Source: Rhodoferax sp. OV413
GTDB lineage: Bacteria > Pseudomonadota > Gammaproteobacteria > Burkholderiales > Burkholderiaceae_C
NCBI RefSeq assembly: GCF_900104385.1
Contig: NZ_FNJA01000007.1
Span: forward strand, 310,001 to 374,000
Length of the DNA stretch: 64,000 nucleotides
Direction of reading: 5' to 3'
Both the position numbers and the translations under genes were made by a program. The notes under the pieces were generated by a model. It saw only the letters and a program-made list of their open reading frames with translations. It was not told where the DNA came from and made no database searches. Below, piece by piece: positions 8,899 through 19,574 of the stretch (position 1 is the stretch's first letter; each line of letters opens with the position of its first letter).

Positions 8899-9909
8899 TC
8901 AGGACGCCGCTTCCGGCACATTGGTCCCCATCCCCTCGGGCAGCAGCAGCGTGATCTCGGCCAGCTCCTGTGGACTCAAGCGGAAGTCTGCCGCCCCGAT
9001 CAGGCCATCGACCTGCCCGGACCGCCGCGCGCCCACGATGGCCCCTGTGACGGCCGACTGCCGTAACACCCAGGCGATGGCCACCGCGGCAGGCGTCAGC
9101 CCATGCCTTTGCCCAATGCTGCGCAGTGTCTCCACCAGTGCGAGGTTGCGCGTCAACCGGGGTTCCTGGTAGTCCGGGCTGCGGGTCTTGCGCCAGTCGT
9201 CGTCGGGCAGGCTGGCAATGCGCGCGCGGTTCATGGCGCCCGTCAGCAGGCCCGACTGCAACGTGGAGTAGGCAATGACACCGATCCCCGCCTGCTCGCA
9301 AAACGGCAAGATGTCGTTTTCGACCTCCCGCATCAGCGCCGAGTACGGTGGTTGCAGCGAGGCAATGGCAGTCACCGCCTGCGCCCGCCGGATCTGCGCC
9401 ACGTTGAAATTGGACACACCGATGGCCCGGATCTTCCCCTGGTCGCGCGCCTTGGCCAGCACCGCCAACGCAGCCTCGATGCGGTCGTCCGGGCCGCCCG
9501 GCGGGAAGGCCGGCCAGTGGATCTGGTAGAGGTCGATGGTCTGGACCTGCAGGCGGCGCAGGCTGTCTTCGATCTCCTGCAGCAAGGATTCGGGGGCCAG
9601 CGAGTGGGAGATTTTCTTGGTGCTGCGATCCCACACCAGGCTGCCCTTGGTGAACACCAGCGGACGGCGCGACGCCGGCACCCGGCGTAACAGCTGGCCG
9701 ACGACTTCTTCGGCATGGCCCAGGCCGTAAACGGCGGCGGTATCGATCCAGTTCACGCCGCGCTCTACGGCATATTCCAGTGCGGCCAGGCTGTCGGCAT
9801 CGTCCTGCGCACCCCAGCCAAACTCCCAGCCCGGGCCGGCAATGGCCCAGGTGCCCAGCCCGATGGGCGAGATCGTGAAATCGGCATTGCCGAGTCGTTT
9901 CTGTTGCAT
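8899..9909 (-). CDS. Aldo/keto reductase
   Basis: NAD(P)H-dependent (alpha/beta)8-barrel oxidoreductase, 336 residues. The catalytic tetrad is visible: Asp and Tyr in DTAAVYG, Lys in LVFTKG and His in YQIHWP. The GLGTWAIAG start and the C-terminal VGARRSGQVDGLIGAADFRL (cofactor phosphate binding) are typical of the YajO/Tas-like branch. It is transcribed divergently from a LysR regulator; a 24-base inverted repeat between them probably is that regulator's site. The physiological substrate is unknown. Confidence 0.92.
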   Translation of the reverse strand: MQQKRLGNADFTISPIGLGTWAIAGPGWEFGWGAQDDADSLAALEYAVERGVNWIDTAAVYGLGHAEEVVGQLLRRVPASRRPLVFTKGSLVWDRSTKKISHSLAPESLLQEIEDSLRRLQVQTIDLYQIHWPAFPPGGPDDRIEAALAVLAKARDQGKIRAIGVSNFNVAQIRRAQAVTAIASLQPPYSALMREVENDILPFCEQAGIGVIAYSTLQSGLLTGAMNRARIASLPDDDWRKTRSPDYQEPRLTRNLALVETLRSIGQRHGLTPAAVAIAWVLRQSAVTGAIVGARRSGQVDGLIGAADFRLSPQELAEITLLLPEGMGTNVPEAAS

Positions 9910-9954
9910 GGCTCAAACTTCCTTCAATAACGGACCGCCAGTGTCTTGCCCCAC

Positions 9955-9978
9955 ATAACAATTGATAAGCCGTGTTAT
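9955..9978. promoter_or_regulatory. Probable LysR operator between AKR and LysR genes
   Basis: ATAACA, 12 bases, TGTTAT: a perfect interrupted inverted repeat lying 45 bases upstream of the reductase ATG and 34 bases upstream of the chosen LysR ATG (10013). Size and location fit a LysR-type activation/autoregulation site. Its presence also argues against the earlier in-frame LysR starts at 9962 and 9977, which lie within it. Confidence 0.55.
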
Positions 9979-10012
9979 GTTTGTTGAACCACTGAGCCAA
10001 TTTCATCAAAGA

Positions 10013-10891
10013 ATGCCCGATTTACACGAACTGGATAGCTTTGCGGCGGTCGCCCGCCACCGCAGTTTCCGCAAGGCGGCGGAAGAACGCGGGGTGTCGG
10101 CCTCCGCATTGAGCCACGCCCTGCGCGGCCTGGAAGAACGGCTAGGCCTGCGCTTGCTCAACCGCACCACGCGCAGCGTGACGCCCACCGAGGCGGGCGA
10201 ACTCTTGCTGGCACGGCTGGCTCCGGCCTTGCGCGAGGTGGCCGATGCGCTGGTGGATTTGACCGCCATGCAGCAAGTACCCAGCGGTACCTTGCGGCTG
10301 AATGTGCCCAGGCCAGCCGCCCGCCTAGTGCTGGCCCCCCTGCTGGCCCGTTTCGTCGCGGCCTATCCGCGTATCCAGGTCGAGGTGGTGACCGACGACC
10401 GCCTCACCGACATCGTGGACAGCGGGTTCGACGCAGGCATCCGCTTCGGCGAAAGCCTGGCCGGCGACATGGTGGCAGTGCCTATCGGCGCGCCGCAACG
10501 CTTCGTGACCGTGGCGGCACCGGGCTACCTGGCCACCCACGGCACACCGCAGGTGCCGCGCGATCTGCTCGGACACGCGTGTATCGGCAGGCGCTTTCCC
10601 AGCGGCAACCTGTATGCATGGGAACTGCAGGCCGACGGCCAGGCCCTGTCCCTCAGCGTCGAGGGGCCGCTGGTTTTTGACGACGATGCGCTGATGATCC
10701 AGGCTGCGTGCGATGGTGCGGGTGTCGCGTATGTCTACGAGTCGCAGGTCCGTGACGAACTGCTGGCGGGCCGGCTGGTCGCCGTATTGGATGCGTGGAG
10801 TGCGCCGCCCAGCCGGTTCTTTTTGTACTACCCCAGTCGGCGGCATCTGCCTTCGGCGTTGAGAAGCTTTGTGGATTTCATACGCAACTGA
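10013..10891 (+). CDS. LysR family transcriptional regulator
   Basis: A 292-residue LysR regulator. The winged helix-turn-helix occupies the first 65 residues (LDSFAAVARHRSFRKAAEER, then SASALSHALRGLEERLGLRL and NRTTRSVTPTEAG). An inducer-binding domain follows. ATG 10013 is chosen because it places the helix-turn-helix at the usual distance from the N-terminus and leaves the inverted repeat at 9955 free as an operator. The closest subfamily appears to be the CrgA/DsdC-like group that commonly flanks aldo/keto reductases; it probably controls the divergent reductase. Confidence 0.9.
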   Translation: MPDLHELDSFAAVARHRSFRKAAEERGVSASALSHALRGLEERLGLRLLNRTTRSVTPTEAGELLLARLAPALREVADALVDLTAMQQVPSGTLRLNVPRPAARLVLAPLLARFVAAYPRIQVEVVTDDRLTDIVDSGFDAGIRFGESLAGDMVAVPIGAPQRFVTVAAPGYLATHGTPQVPRDLLGHACIGRRFPSGNLYAWELQADGQALSLSVEGPLVFDDDALMIQAACDGAGVAYVYESQVRDELLAGRLVAVLDAWSAPPSRFFLYYPSRRHLPSALRSFVDFIRN

Positions 10892-10905
10892 TACTTAAAA
10901 AATAT

Positions 10906-10972
10906 GGAGGAAATAGGCCTCCAGCGCATATTCCATCTGCGCGAGCCGCTCTTAATTTAAGAGCAAATCCTG
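10906..10972 (-). repeat. Dispersed palindromic repeat, copy 3
   Basis: Contains CCTCCAGCGCATATTCCATC then TGCGCGAGCCGCTCTTAAT. It lies 15 bases after the LysR stop and 70 bases before the methyltransferase gene. It is most similar to copy 2. Confidence 0.7.
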
Positions 10973-11040
10973 AGCTATGCCGTCGTTGACGAGCCCGGCC
11001 TACAGGGCCACCATAGCCCACGGGCTTTGCAGGAGGTGCC

Positions 11041-11853
11041 ATGGCCGAGAGCGACAAGGTGTTTGCGGGTGCTATCCCCAAGTTCTACGACACGCTGATG
11101 GTCCCGCTGATCTTCGGGGCCTATGCCGCCGACACGGCGGCGCTTGTCGCCAGCTTCTCGCCCGGCGCGGTGCTGGAAACGGCGGCCGGCAGCGGCGTGG
11201 TCACCCGGGCGCTAGCGCCCCAGCTCCGCGCCGACGCGCGCTACGTGGTGACCGACCTGAACCAGCCCATGCTCGACTACGCCGCCAGCCGCCAAGGGTT
11301 TGACAGCCGCATCGCGTGGCAGCAGGCCGACGCGCTCGCCCTGCCCTTCGACGATGCATCTTTCGACGTGGTGTGCTGCCAGTTTGGCGCCATGTTTTTC
11401 CCCAACCGGGTCACCGGCTACGCCGAGGCGCGCCGCGTGCTGCGGCCCGGCGGGCGCTTTGTCTTCAGCGTCTGGGACCGCATCGAAGAAAACGCCTTTG
11501 CCGACGACGTCACCCAGGCCGTAGCCACGGTGTTTCCGCACGACCCGCCGCGCTTTCTGGCCCGCACGCCGCACGGCTACCACGATGTTGCAGTGATACG
11601 CGCCGACCTGGGCCGCGCCGGGTTCAGCGACATCACCATCGACACACGCCAGAAGCTGAGCCACGCGCCCTCGGCACGCGACGCCGCCACCGCCTACTGC
11701 CAAGGGACGCCGCTGCGCAGCGAAATCGAGGCGCGCGACGCCAGCCTGCTGCAGCTCGCCACGGACCGCGCCACCGAGGCCATCGCCAGCCGCCATGGCG
11801 ATGGCCCGGTGGCCGGCAAAATCCAGGCGCACGTGATCGTGGCGTCGGGCTAG
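11041..11853 (+). CDS. Class I SAM-dependent methyltransferase
   Basis: A 270-residue methyltransferase of the UbiE/Methyltransf_11 type. The SAM-binding motif I is VLETAAGSGVVTRAL, motif II is the Asp of VTDLNQPMLDYA, and motif III is RVLRPGGRFVFSVWD. A strong AGGAGG site sits 5 bases before the ATG. It is monocistronic as far as can be seen. The substrate cannot be inferred from the sequence or the neighbours. Confidence 0.88.
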   Translation: MAESDKVFAGAIPKFYDTLMVPLIFGAYAADTAALVASFSPGAVLETAAGSGVVTRALAPQLRADARYVVTDLNQPMLDYAASRQGFDSRIAWQQADALALPFDDASFDVVCCQFGAMFFPNRVTGYAEARRVLRPGGRFVFSVWDRIEENAFADDVTQAVATVFPHDPPRFLARTPHGYHDVAVIRADLGRAGFSDITIDTRQKLSHAPSARDAATAYCQGTPLRSEIEARDASLLQLATDRATEAIASRHGDGPVAGKIQAHVIVASG

Positions 11854-11942
11854 CGAAGTCCCGCAGTCCCCGGCAGCGGCTACATTCGTAGCTGCACCAA
11901 ATTCCCCGGCAGTCTGCGTACGGCTGCCGGACCACCCCGCAC

Positions 11943-14240
<2,298 letters not shown>

Positions 14241-14251
14241 ATCGACGCCGC

Positions 14252-15703
14252 TTACTCGACGCCGAAGTCCAGCCGCGACACCAGCGCTTGGCTTTGGGCA
14301 TTCAGTCCCAGCACCTCCACAGTACTGCCGTGCTTGCGCAGCCTCTGGCAGATCTTGTCCAAGGCGGTGACCGAGGTGATGTCCCAGAAGTGCGCCTGGC
14401 TCAGTTCGATGGTGACGGGCCGGCCTTCCACCTCACGCACATCGAATGCATCAACCAAGAGGTCTGCCGAGGCAAAGAAGACTTGCCCGGAAACCCGGTA
14501 GACGAGTGCGTCCACGCCAGTTTTCTCCACCGTCAGAAGCTGCGAAACCTTGAAGGTAAAAAAGACGCCGCTCAACAGCACGCCGACTGCGACGCCGGCC
14601 GCGAGATTGTCGGTGACCACCGTCACCGCGACCGTGGCCAGCATGACGACGCTAGACAGCCTGGGATGGCGCAAAACAGCGCCCGCTGAACGCCAATCCA
14701 AGGTGGAAGCAGAGACCATCACCATGATGGCCACCAGCGCGGCAACCGGCACTTGCGACACCCAGGGCTTGAGCAACACCATCAGGATCAACAGAAATGC
14801 GCCCGCGAACAGGGTCGACAACCGGCCTCGGCCGCCGTAGCGCACATTGCTCACGGTCTGGCCAATCATGCCGCAGCCCGCGATGCCGCCGAACAGGCTG
14901 GCTGTGAGGTTGGCCATGCCCAGCCCGCTGCACTCCCGGTTTTTGGAGCTGGGGGTGTCCGTCAATTCGTCCACCACGCTGGCCGTCATCATGGATTCGA
15001 GCAGTCCGACCATCGCGATGGCAAACGCCGGCAGCGCGATGAGCCGCAAGGTTTCCAAGGAAAAAGGAACCGAGGGCAAGGCAAAAACCGGTAAGGCGTC
15101 GGGCAGCAAGCCCAGGTCAGCAACCGTCTTCAAAGGCAGTTGCCACCAGTGCGCGACCAGAGTCAGCACCACAATGCAGACCAGCGGCGAAGGCACTGCC
15201 GTGGTGATCCTGGGCAGTCCATAAATCAGCAGCAGACCCAGCCCGACCATGGCCCAGGTAGCGGCGTTGGCGCCTAGGAGGTGCGGCATTTGCGCCCAGA
15301 AGATCAGAATCGCCAGTGCGTTCACAAAGCCGGTGCGCACCGAGGCCGACACAAACCGCATCAGCACGCCGAGCCGCAGCCAGCCAAACAGCATTTGCAT
15401 GGCGCCCGCCAGCAAGCCGGCCGCAAACAGGTATTGCACACCATGCGCATGCACCAGCGGCGCCGCGACCAAGGCGACCGAACCCGCCGCAGCCGACACC
15501 ATCGCCGGCCGGCCCCCTGCGAAAGCAATCACGATACTGATGATGAAAGAGGCGAACAGCCCCACTGCCGGATCGACCCCGGCGACAAAAGAAAAGGCGA
15601 TCACCTCCGGTATCAGGGCGAACGTGGCCACCGCACCGGCCATCAGTTCGCGCGGAATGCTGGGAGCCCACTGGGCCCGGAAAAGGTGTAGATATTTGGA
15701 CAT
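14252..15703 (-). CDS. SulP family inorganic anion transporter with C-terminal STAS domain
   Basis: A 483-residue SLC26/SulP permease. About 11-12 membrane segments occupy residues 20-385. Family signatures are ALIPEVIAFSFVAGVDPAVG near the start and VGLLESMMTASVVDELTDT in the middle. A STAS domain covers about 395-483 (RVSGQVFFASADLLVDAF, then TIELSQAHFWDITSVTALDK). Substrates in this family are sulfate, bicarbonate or dicarboxylates; none can be assigned here. The first 12 residues are followed by the STAS-less core typical of the bacterial bicarbonate/sulfate group. A probable structured leader precedes it (see 15704-15850). Confidence 0.93.
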   Translation of the reverse strand: MSKYLHLFRAQWAPSIPRELMAGAVATFALIPEVIAFSFVAGVDPAVGLFASFIISIVIAFAGGRPAMVSAAAGSVALVAAPLVHAHGVQYLFAAGLLAGAMQMLFGWLRLGVLMRFVSASVRTGFVNALAILIFWAQMPHLLGANAATWAMVGLGLLLIYGLPRITTAVPSPLVCIVVLTLVAHWWQLPLKTVADLGLLPDALPVFALPSVPFSLETLRLIALPAFAIAMVGLLESMMTASVVDELTDTPSSKNRECSGLGMANLTASLFGGIAGCGMIGQTVSNVRYGGRGRLSTLFAGAFLLILMVLLKPWVSQVPVAALVAIMVMVSASTLDWRSAGAVLRHPRLSSVVMLATVAVTVVTDNLAAGVAVGVLLSGVFFTFKVSQLLTVEKTGVDALVYRVSGQVFFASADLLVDAFDVREVEGRPVTIELSQAHFWDITSVTALDKICQRLRKHGSTVEVLGLNAQSQALVSRLDFGVE

Positions 15704-15850
15704 GGCAACTGGCTCCCGGCCGGGAGCACCTACAAGCGCGTGAACGGGGAGGATGGGGAAAACCAGTCTCCCCTACCCGGTGAAAAGAAAGACGCTCGCG
15801 CCTTCTTACGGCGGCGTCAGGCGAACGGCCTGATTGCCTAGGGCATGCAT
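15704..15850 (-). ncRNA. Probable structured 5' leader of the SulP mRNA
   Basis: On the minus strand the roughly 150 bases before the SulP start can form four hairpins in a row. They are CAGGC/GCCTG (15818-15832); GACGC+CGCC / GGCG+GCGTC around a GTAAGAA loop (15791-15818); GGGGA/TCCCC (15755-15773); and a perfect 16-base palindrome GCTCCCGGCCGGGAGC (15712-15727) that contains the only candidate ribosome site, 8 bases before the ATG. Such an array suggests a cis-acting regulatory RNA. I cannot assign it to a named riboswitch class. Sulfate-transporter leaders such as the sul1 motif are known, but identity is not established. Confidence 0.5.
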
Positions 15851-15932
15851 CCTGCGTGATGCGGGCGACTGCAGCTACACAACCTCATGGCAAAAATTGT
15901 AAGGGACGGGTGCGAGCCTGCGGGTGCACGCC

Positions 15933-16859
15933 TCACTCCACCACCGTATCCAGCGCAAACGCCCCTTGGGTCAGCTCCTGCACCAGAAAATCCACGCAGA
16001 CCTTCAGCTTGGCCGAATTACCCAACCGGGTGGCCGTGACGGCCCAAACATTCGCCTGCTGGTGGTAGGCCGGTAGCACCCGCTGCATGCTGCCGTCTTT
16101 GAGCCGGGCCGCCACGTCCCAGCTGGACAGCAGCACGATGCCGTGGCCGTCTACCGCCCAGTTGTGCACTGCGTCGCTGTGGTTCGAGCCCAGGGTGCTG
16201 GTGACCTTGACCGATTCCACGCCCTGCGGCCCTTCCAGCCGCCACACGCCGTAGGCCTGGTCACGGTCGCGAAACAGCAGGCAGTCGTGCTGGGCCAGGT
16301 CGGCCAGGGTTTTGGGCATGCCGCGGCGCGCCAGATAGCTGGGCGCCGCACACAGCACGCGCACGCTGCGAGCGACGGGATGGGCCACCAGATACGGCTC
16401 GCTGATATCACCGACGCGGATGTCGATATCGAAGCCTTCGCCCAGCACGTCGACGCGCCGGTCCACCAGCTCCAGCCAGATGTCCAGCTCCGGGTACTGC
16501 AGCTTGAGCCGCGCCAGGATGTGGCCCACATGGTTGCGGCCCAGGCGCAGGCTGGTGCTGATGCGCAGCGTGCCCGACGGCGTGGCCCGCGTGCGCCCGA
16601 CCTCCTGGGTCAGGCTGTCGGCCGTGTCCAGCACCTTGCGGGCCCAGAGCAGCGCCGTCTCGCCCTCGTCGGTAATCGACACCCGGCGCGTCGTGCGGTG
16701 GAACAGCGCCAGCCCCAAGGCCTTCTCCAGCCCGGCCACGCGCTTGCTGACGTAGGCAGGCGAAATCCCCAGCTCTACAGCGGCCGCATTGAAGCTGCTG
16801 CGCCGGGCCACGCAGCAGAACACCCGCAGGTCGATCAGTTCCCATTGCGTATTCACCAC
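15933..16859 (-). CDS. LysR family transcriptional regulator
   Basis: A 308-residue LysR protein. Its helix-turn-helix covers residues 10-65 (LRVFCCVARRSSFNAAAVEL, PAYVSKRVAGLEKALGLALF). The start is a GTG at 16859. It is transcribed divergently from the Gfo/Idh/MocA oxidoreductase with a 113-base shared control region holding an inverted repeat. It is similar in type to the regulators of tartrate/dicarboxylate utilisation (DmlR-like), inferred only from general layout. It probably controls the neighbouring dehydrogenase. Confidence 0.9.
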   Translation of the reverse strand: MVNTQWELIDLRVFCCVARRSSFNAAAVELGISPAYVSKRVAGLEKALGLALFHRTTRRVSITDEGETALLWARKVLDTADSLTQEVGRTRATPSGTLRISTSLRLGRNHVGHILARLKLQYPELDIWLELVDRRVDVLGEGFDIDIRVGDISEPYLVAHPVARSVRVLCAAPSYLARRGMPKTLADLAQHDCLLFRDRDQAYGVWRLEGPQGVESVKVTSTLGSNHSDAVHNWAVDGHGIVLLSSWDVAARLKDGSMQRVLPAYHQQANVWAVTATRLGNSAKLKVCVDFLVQELTQGAFALDTVVE

Positions 16860-16879
16860 TGCGTACTCACCCTTTATTG

Positions 16880-16901
16880 TTCACCATTGGCTAATTGTGA
16901 A
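16880..16901. promoter_or_regulatory. Probable LysR operator
   Basis: TTCAC, 12 bases, GTGAA: an interrupted inverted repeat 20 bases from the LysR GTG and about 70 bases upstream of the divergent oxidoreductase ATG, the usual place for a LysR recognition site. Confidence 0.45.
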
Positions 16902-16972
16902 TCATCCTTAACGCTGATTACAAATAGATTGGTTGTCAGTACGATGCCGCACCGCATGCATAAAGAGACACC

Positions 16973-18016
16973 ATGACACCGCTAAAAATTGCCGTTGCCG
17001 GCGCGGGCTACATCGGCCTGGCCCATATCGAAGTGCTGGCCCGCAGCCGCCGCTGCAGCCTCTCGGCCATCGTCGACCCCTCCCCTGGTGCGGCAGCCAT
17101 TGCTACTCGGGCCGGCGTGCCCCTGTACACCTCGCTGGACGACCTGCTCGCAGCCGGCAAGCCCGACGGCATCATCCTGGCCACGCCCAACCATCTGCAT
17201 GTACCGCAAGCTTTGCAATGCATCGCCGCCGGCCTGCCGGTGCTACTGGAAAAACCCGTGGCCCCCACCCTGGCCGAAGGTGAGCAACTGCTGAAAGTGG
17301 TGGAAGAAACCGGCGCCAAGCTGCTGATCGGCCACCACCGCGCGCACAGCCCCATCATGGCCAAGGCCAAGGAGGTGGTGGCCTCGGGCCAGCTTGGCAA
17401 GCTAGTCACGGTGATGGGCAGCGCCACCTTTTTCAAGCCCGACCAGTACTTTGCCGATGGCCCCTGGCGCACCCAGATCGGCGGCGGGCCGATCCTGCTG
17501 AACATGGTCCACGAGGTGCACAACCTGCGCATGCTGTGCGGGGAGATCACCGCGGTGCAGGCCTTTGCCAGCAACGCCACCCGCGGCTTCGCGGTGGAAG
17601 ACACGGTGGCCATCAACCTGCGCTTTGCGAATGGCGTGCTCGGCAGTTTCATGCTGTCCGACACCGCCGCCTGCCCGCGCAGCTGGGAGCAGACCAGCCA
17701 GGAAAACAAGGCCTATGCCACGTATGCCGACGAAGACTGCTACGTGATCGCCGGCACCAACGGCAGCCTGTCCGTACCCACCATGCGGCTGAAAACCTAC
17801 CCGCGGCCGGAAGACCGTTCTTGGTGGAAAGAGTTCGAATCCGGCGTCGTCGGCATGGTGCGCGACGACCCGCTGAAGCACCAGATCAACCACTTCGCCG
17901 ATGTGATCGAAGGCAAGGCGCAACCGCTGGTCAGCACTCGCGACGGGGTACAGAACCTGCGGGTGACGGAGGCGATTGCCGAGGCGGCCCGGACTGGGTT
18001 GGTGGTGCAGATTTGA
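16973..18016 (+). CDS. Gfo/Idh/MocA family oxidoreductase
   Basis: A 347-residue NAD(P)-dependent sugar- or cyclitol-type dehydrogenase. The N-terminal Rossmann fold has VAGAGYIGLAHIEVLA, then ATPNHLHVPQAL and the diagnostic EKP (VLLEKPVAPT). The C-terminal domain carries GGGPILLNMVHEVHNLRMLC, where the His is the usual catalytic residue. An AGAGA site precedes the ATG. It is divergent from a LysR gene. The substrate is not predictable; no pathway partners are adjacent. Confidence 0.92.
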   Translation: MTPLKIAVAGAGYIGLAHIEVLARSRRCSLSAIVDPSPGAAAIATRAGVPLYTSLDDLLAAGKPDGIILATPNHLHVPQALQCIAAGLPVLLEKPVAPTLAEGEQLLKVVEETGAKLLIGHHRAHSPIMAKAKEVVASGQLGKLVTVMGSATFFKPDQYFADGPWRTQIGGGPILLNMVHEVHNLRMLCGEITAVQAFASNATRGFAVEDTVAINLRFANGVLGSFMLSDTAACPRSWEQTSQENKAYATYADEDCYVIAGTNGSLSVPTMRLKTYPRPEDRSWWKEFESGVVGMVRDDPLKHQINHFADVIEGKAQPLVSTRDGVQNLRVTEAIAEAARTGLVVQI

Positions 18017-18053
18017 ATGGCCTGGGCTCGTAACCGATTAGATTGATTTGCTA

Positions 18054-18106
18054 TAGAAATAGCAGCTGATTACGCTGGTATCAACTGTGCTAGCGGTCGA
18101 TTTGGT
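18054..18106 (+). repeat. Dispersed palindromic repeat, copy 4 (divergent)
   Basis: Contains TATAGAAATAGCAGCTGAT, a spacer and GTGCTAGCGGTCGATTTGG. It is a weaker match to the consensus, lying between the oxidoreductase stop and the large inverted-repeat element that begins about 30 bases on. Confidence 0.5.
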
Positions 18107-18136
18107 TTAAATTTTTGGATTGGATTGGTGCTGCCC

Positions 18137-18716
18137 GCATCCCCGGCCGGGTGTGCGCCCGGCAGCGCAGTCACCTTTCTTTGCTTCGCCAAAGAAACGT
18201 AACCCAAAGAAAGGCGAGCCGAAGTCGTCGTCCCTGCGCTGCGCTCCGGGCACGCTGCGTTGCTCGGTCTGTGCGAGGTCCCGCTCGAACTCGGCCTACG
18301 GCCTCAAACAGTCGCGGGCCCTGATCCGCCCAGCCCTGCGCTACTCGCCGACGCCACACGGCGTAGGATCGGACAGCCAAACAGCCAAACAGCCAACAAC
18401 CAATACCCAGCCCGGCTACGCCGGGCTGCAACCGCCTCGCGCCCTAGGCGCGATGTGGCGCTGCGCGCCACCGATCCCGATCCCCGGGGTCCCCCTCTGT
18501 ATGCGCCGAGGAGCACAGCTTTGGGCGGATCAGGGCTGGCGTTGTTTGAGCCGCAGGCGAGTTTAGCCAGACCCCGCCCAAAGCGAGCACCGCAGGTTTC
18601 CGCAGCGCCAGCGGAGGACGCAGACAGTGGGGGTGGCCTTTTCTTTGGTTACTTTCTTTTGGCCACGCAAAAGAAAGTGACTGCGCCGCCGGGTGCACTA
18701 CCCGGCCAGGGATCGC
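18137..18716. repeat. 580-bp giant inverted-repeat element (MITE-like), no gene
   Basis: The left arm (18137-18331) and right arm (18523-18716), each about 195 bases, are imperfect inverted copies of each other along their whole length. The outer ends match as GGCCGGGT ... CCCGGC.GCGCAGTCAC against the reverse complement of 18671-18709, and AAAGAAA runs match on both sides. The inner ends are a perfect 11-base match (CTGATCCGCCC / GGGCGGATCAG). The 191-base centre has small hairpins and three ACAGCCAA units. It has no transposase and no credible gene; the open frames here are by-products of symmetry. The stretch 18017-18875 holds only this and repeat copy 4. Confidence 0.85.
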
Positions 18717-18875
18717 ACCGACGCCAGGAGCGCAAGCAGCTACGGAAACAGAGCACTCTCAGCCTCCGTCTTTTGAGGAAAAAGTGATCCCGCCTTGCAA
18801 ATCCAAAAAGTTGCGCAACGCTATAGTGCCCTTCTCATGAGGCCACGCGCGGTCCCACACACTTCTGGAGAACCC

Positions 18876-19253
18876 ATGTTTGACCATGTGAAATTCGGGG
18901 TCAGTGACTATGCAGCGAGCAAAGCGTTCTTCCTCAAATCACTCGAACCGCACGGTGTAGTGATTGCCTCCGAGGGACCGCCGACCTACGGTGTCGAGCT
19001 ATGCCAGCCCGACGGCAAGTCTTCATTGTGTTTGTTCGAAACCCAGGAGAAACCAGCGCATCTCCACGTGGCATTCGCGGCCAAGAATCGCCAGCAAGTC
19101 GAGGCTTTCTATCGGGCGGCGCTGGATGCAGGTGGCACAGACAATGGTGCACCGGGTCTGCGCCCGCACTACCACGCGAACTACTATGCCGCCTTCGTCA
19201 TTGGTCCAGACGGGCACAACATCGAAGTGGTGTGCAACGAACCAGAGGCTTGA
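18876..19253 (+). CDS. VOC family protein (glyoxalase/bleomycin-resistance fold)
   Basis: A 125-residue vicinal-oxygen-chelate protein. It opens with MFDHVKFGVSDYAASKAFF, a typical first beta-alpha-beta unit, and ends GPDGHNIEVVCNEPEA, where the Glu of the last strand is a usual metal ligand. The ATG at 18876 is preceded by a GGAGAA site; the longer in-frame extension to 18795 lacks one. Function could be a lactoylglutathione-lyase-like enzyme or a stress-protective binding protein. No neighbours help. Confidence 0.85.
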   Translation: MFDHVKFGVSDYAASKAFFLKSLEPHGVVIASEGPPTYGVELCQPDGKSSLCLFETQEKPAHLHVAFAAKNRQQVEAFYRAALDAGGTDNGAPGLRPHYHANYYAAFVIGPDGHNIEVVCNEPEA

Positions 19254-19261
19254 ATCTTTCT

Positions 19262-19459
19262 TCAGTCCAGCGGCTTCTCCTCGGTTGGCACGGGTGCCGC
19301 CTCGTCGGGAACCTTGGGCGTGTCGGATGCATGGTGTTCCATGTGGGTCTTCTTGCCAGGCTGGGGCGTCTGGTCGGCGCCGGGCGCCAGCTCTTCGCCG
19401 CGGTGCTTCTTCTCTTGCCGCACTTTTTTGTCGTGCGCAACGTTTCTAGGATCGGTCAT
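19262..19459 (-). CDS. Small hydrophilic hypothetical protein
   Basis: A 65-residue, very hydrophilic protein rich in Lys, Glu, Pro and Asp (MTDPRNVAHDKKVRQEKKHR at the start). No membrane segment or known motif is visible. It is probably disordered. The ATG at 19459 is the first plausible start. It is convergent with the VOC gene with an 8-base gap. I do not recognise a family and give no function. Confidence 0.5.
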   Translation of the reverse strand: MTDPRNVAHDKKVRQEKKHRGEELAPGADQTPQPGKKTHMEHHASDTPKVPDEAAPVPTEEKPLD

Positions 19460-19574
19460 AGGTCTTTCAGTAGTTGACTGACCATGTTGGCAGCAAACTT
19501 TTCTGCTCGGGTAGGACAAACCGCCGTTGCACAACGGAGCAAGGCCCGAATGCCAAGACGCGATGGGCACAACC

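Noticed and set aside
18115-18787. Several open frames of 60-175 codons
   Set aside because: They lie in the giant inverted repeat, occur on both strands because of symmetry, and show no protein-like composition or ribosome site.
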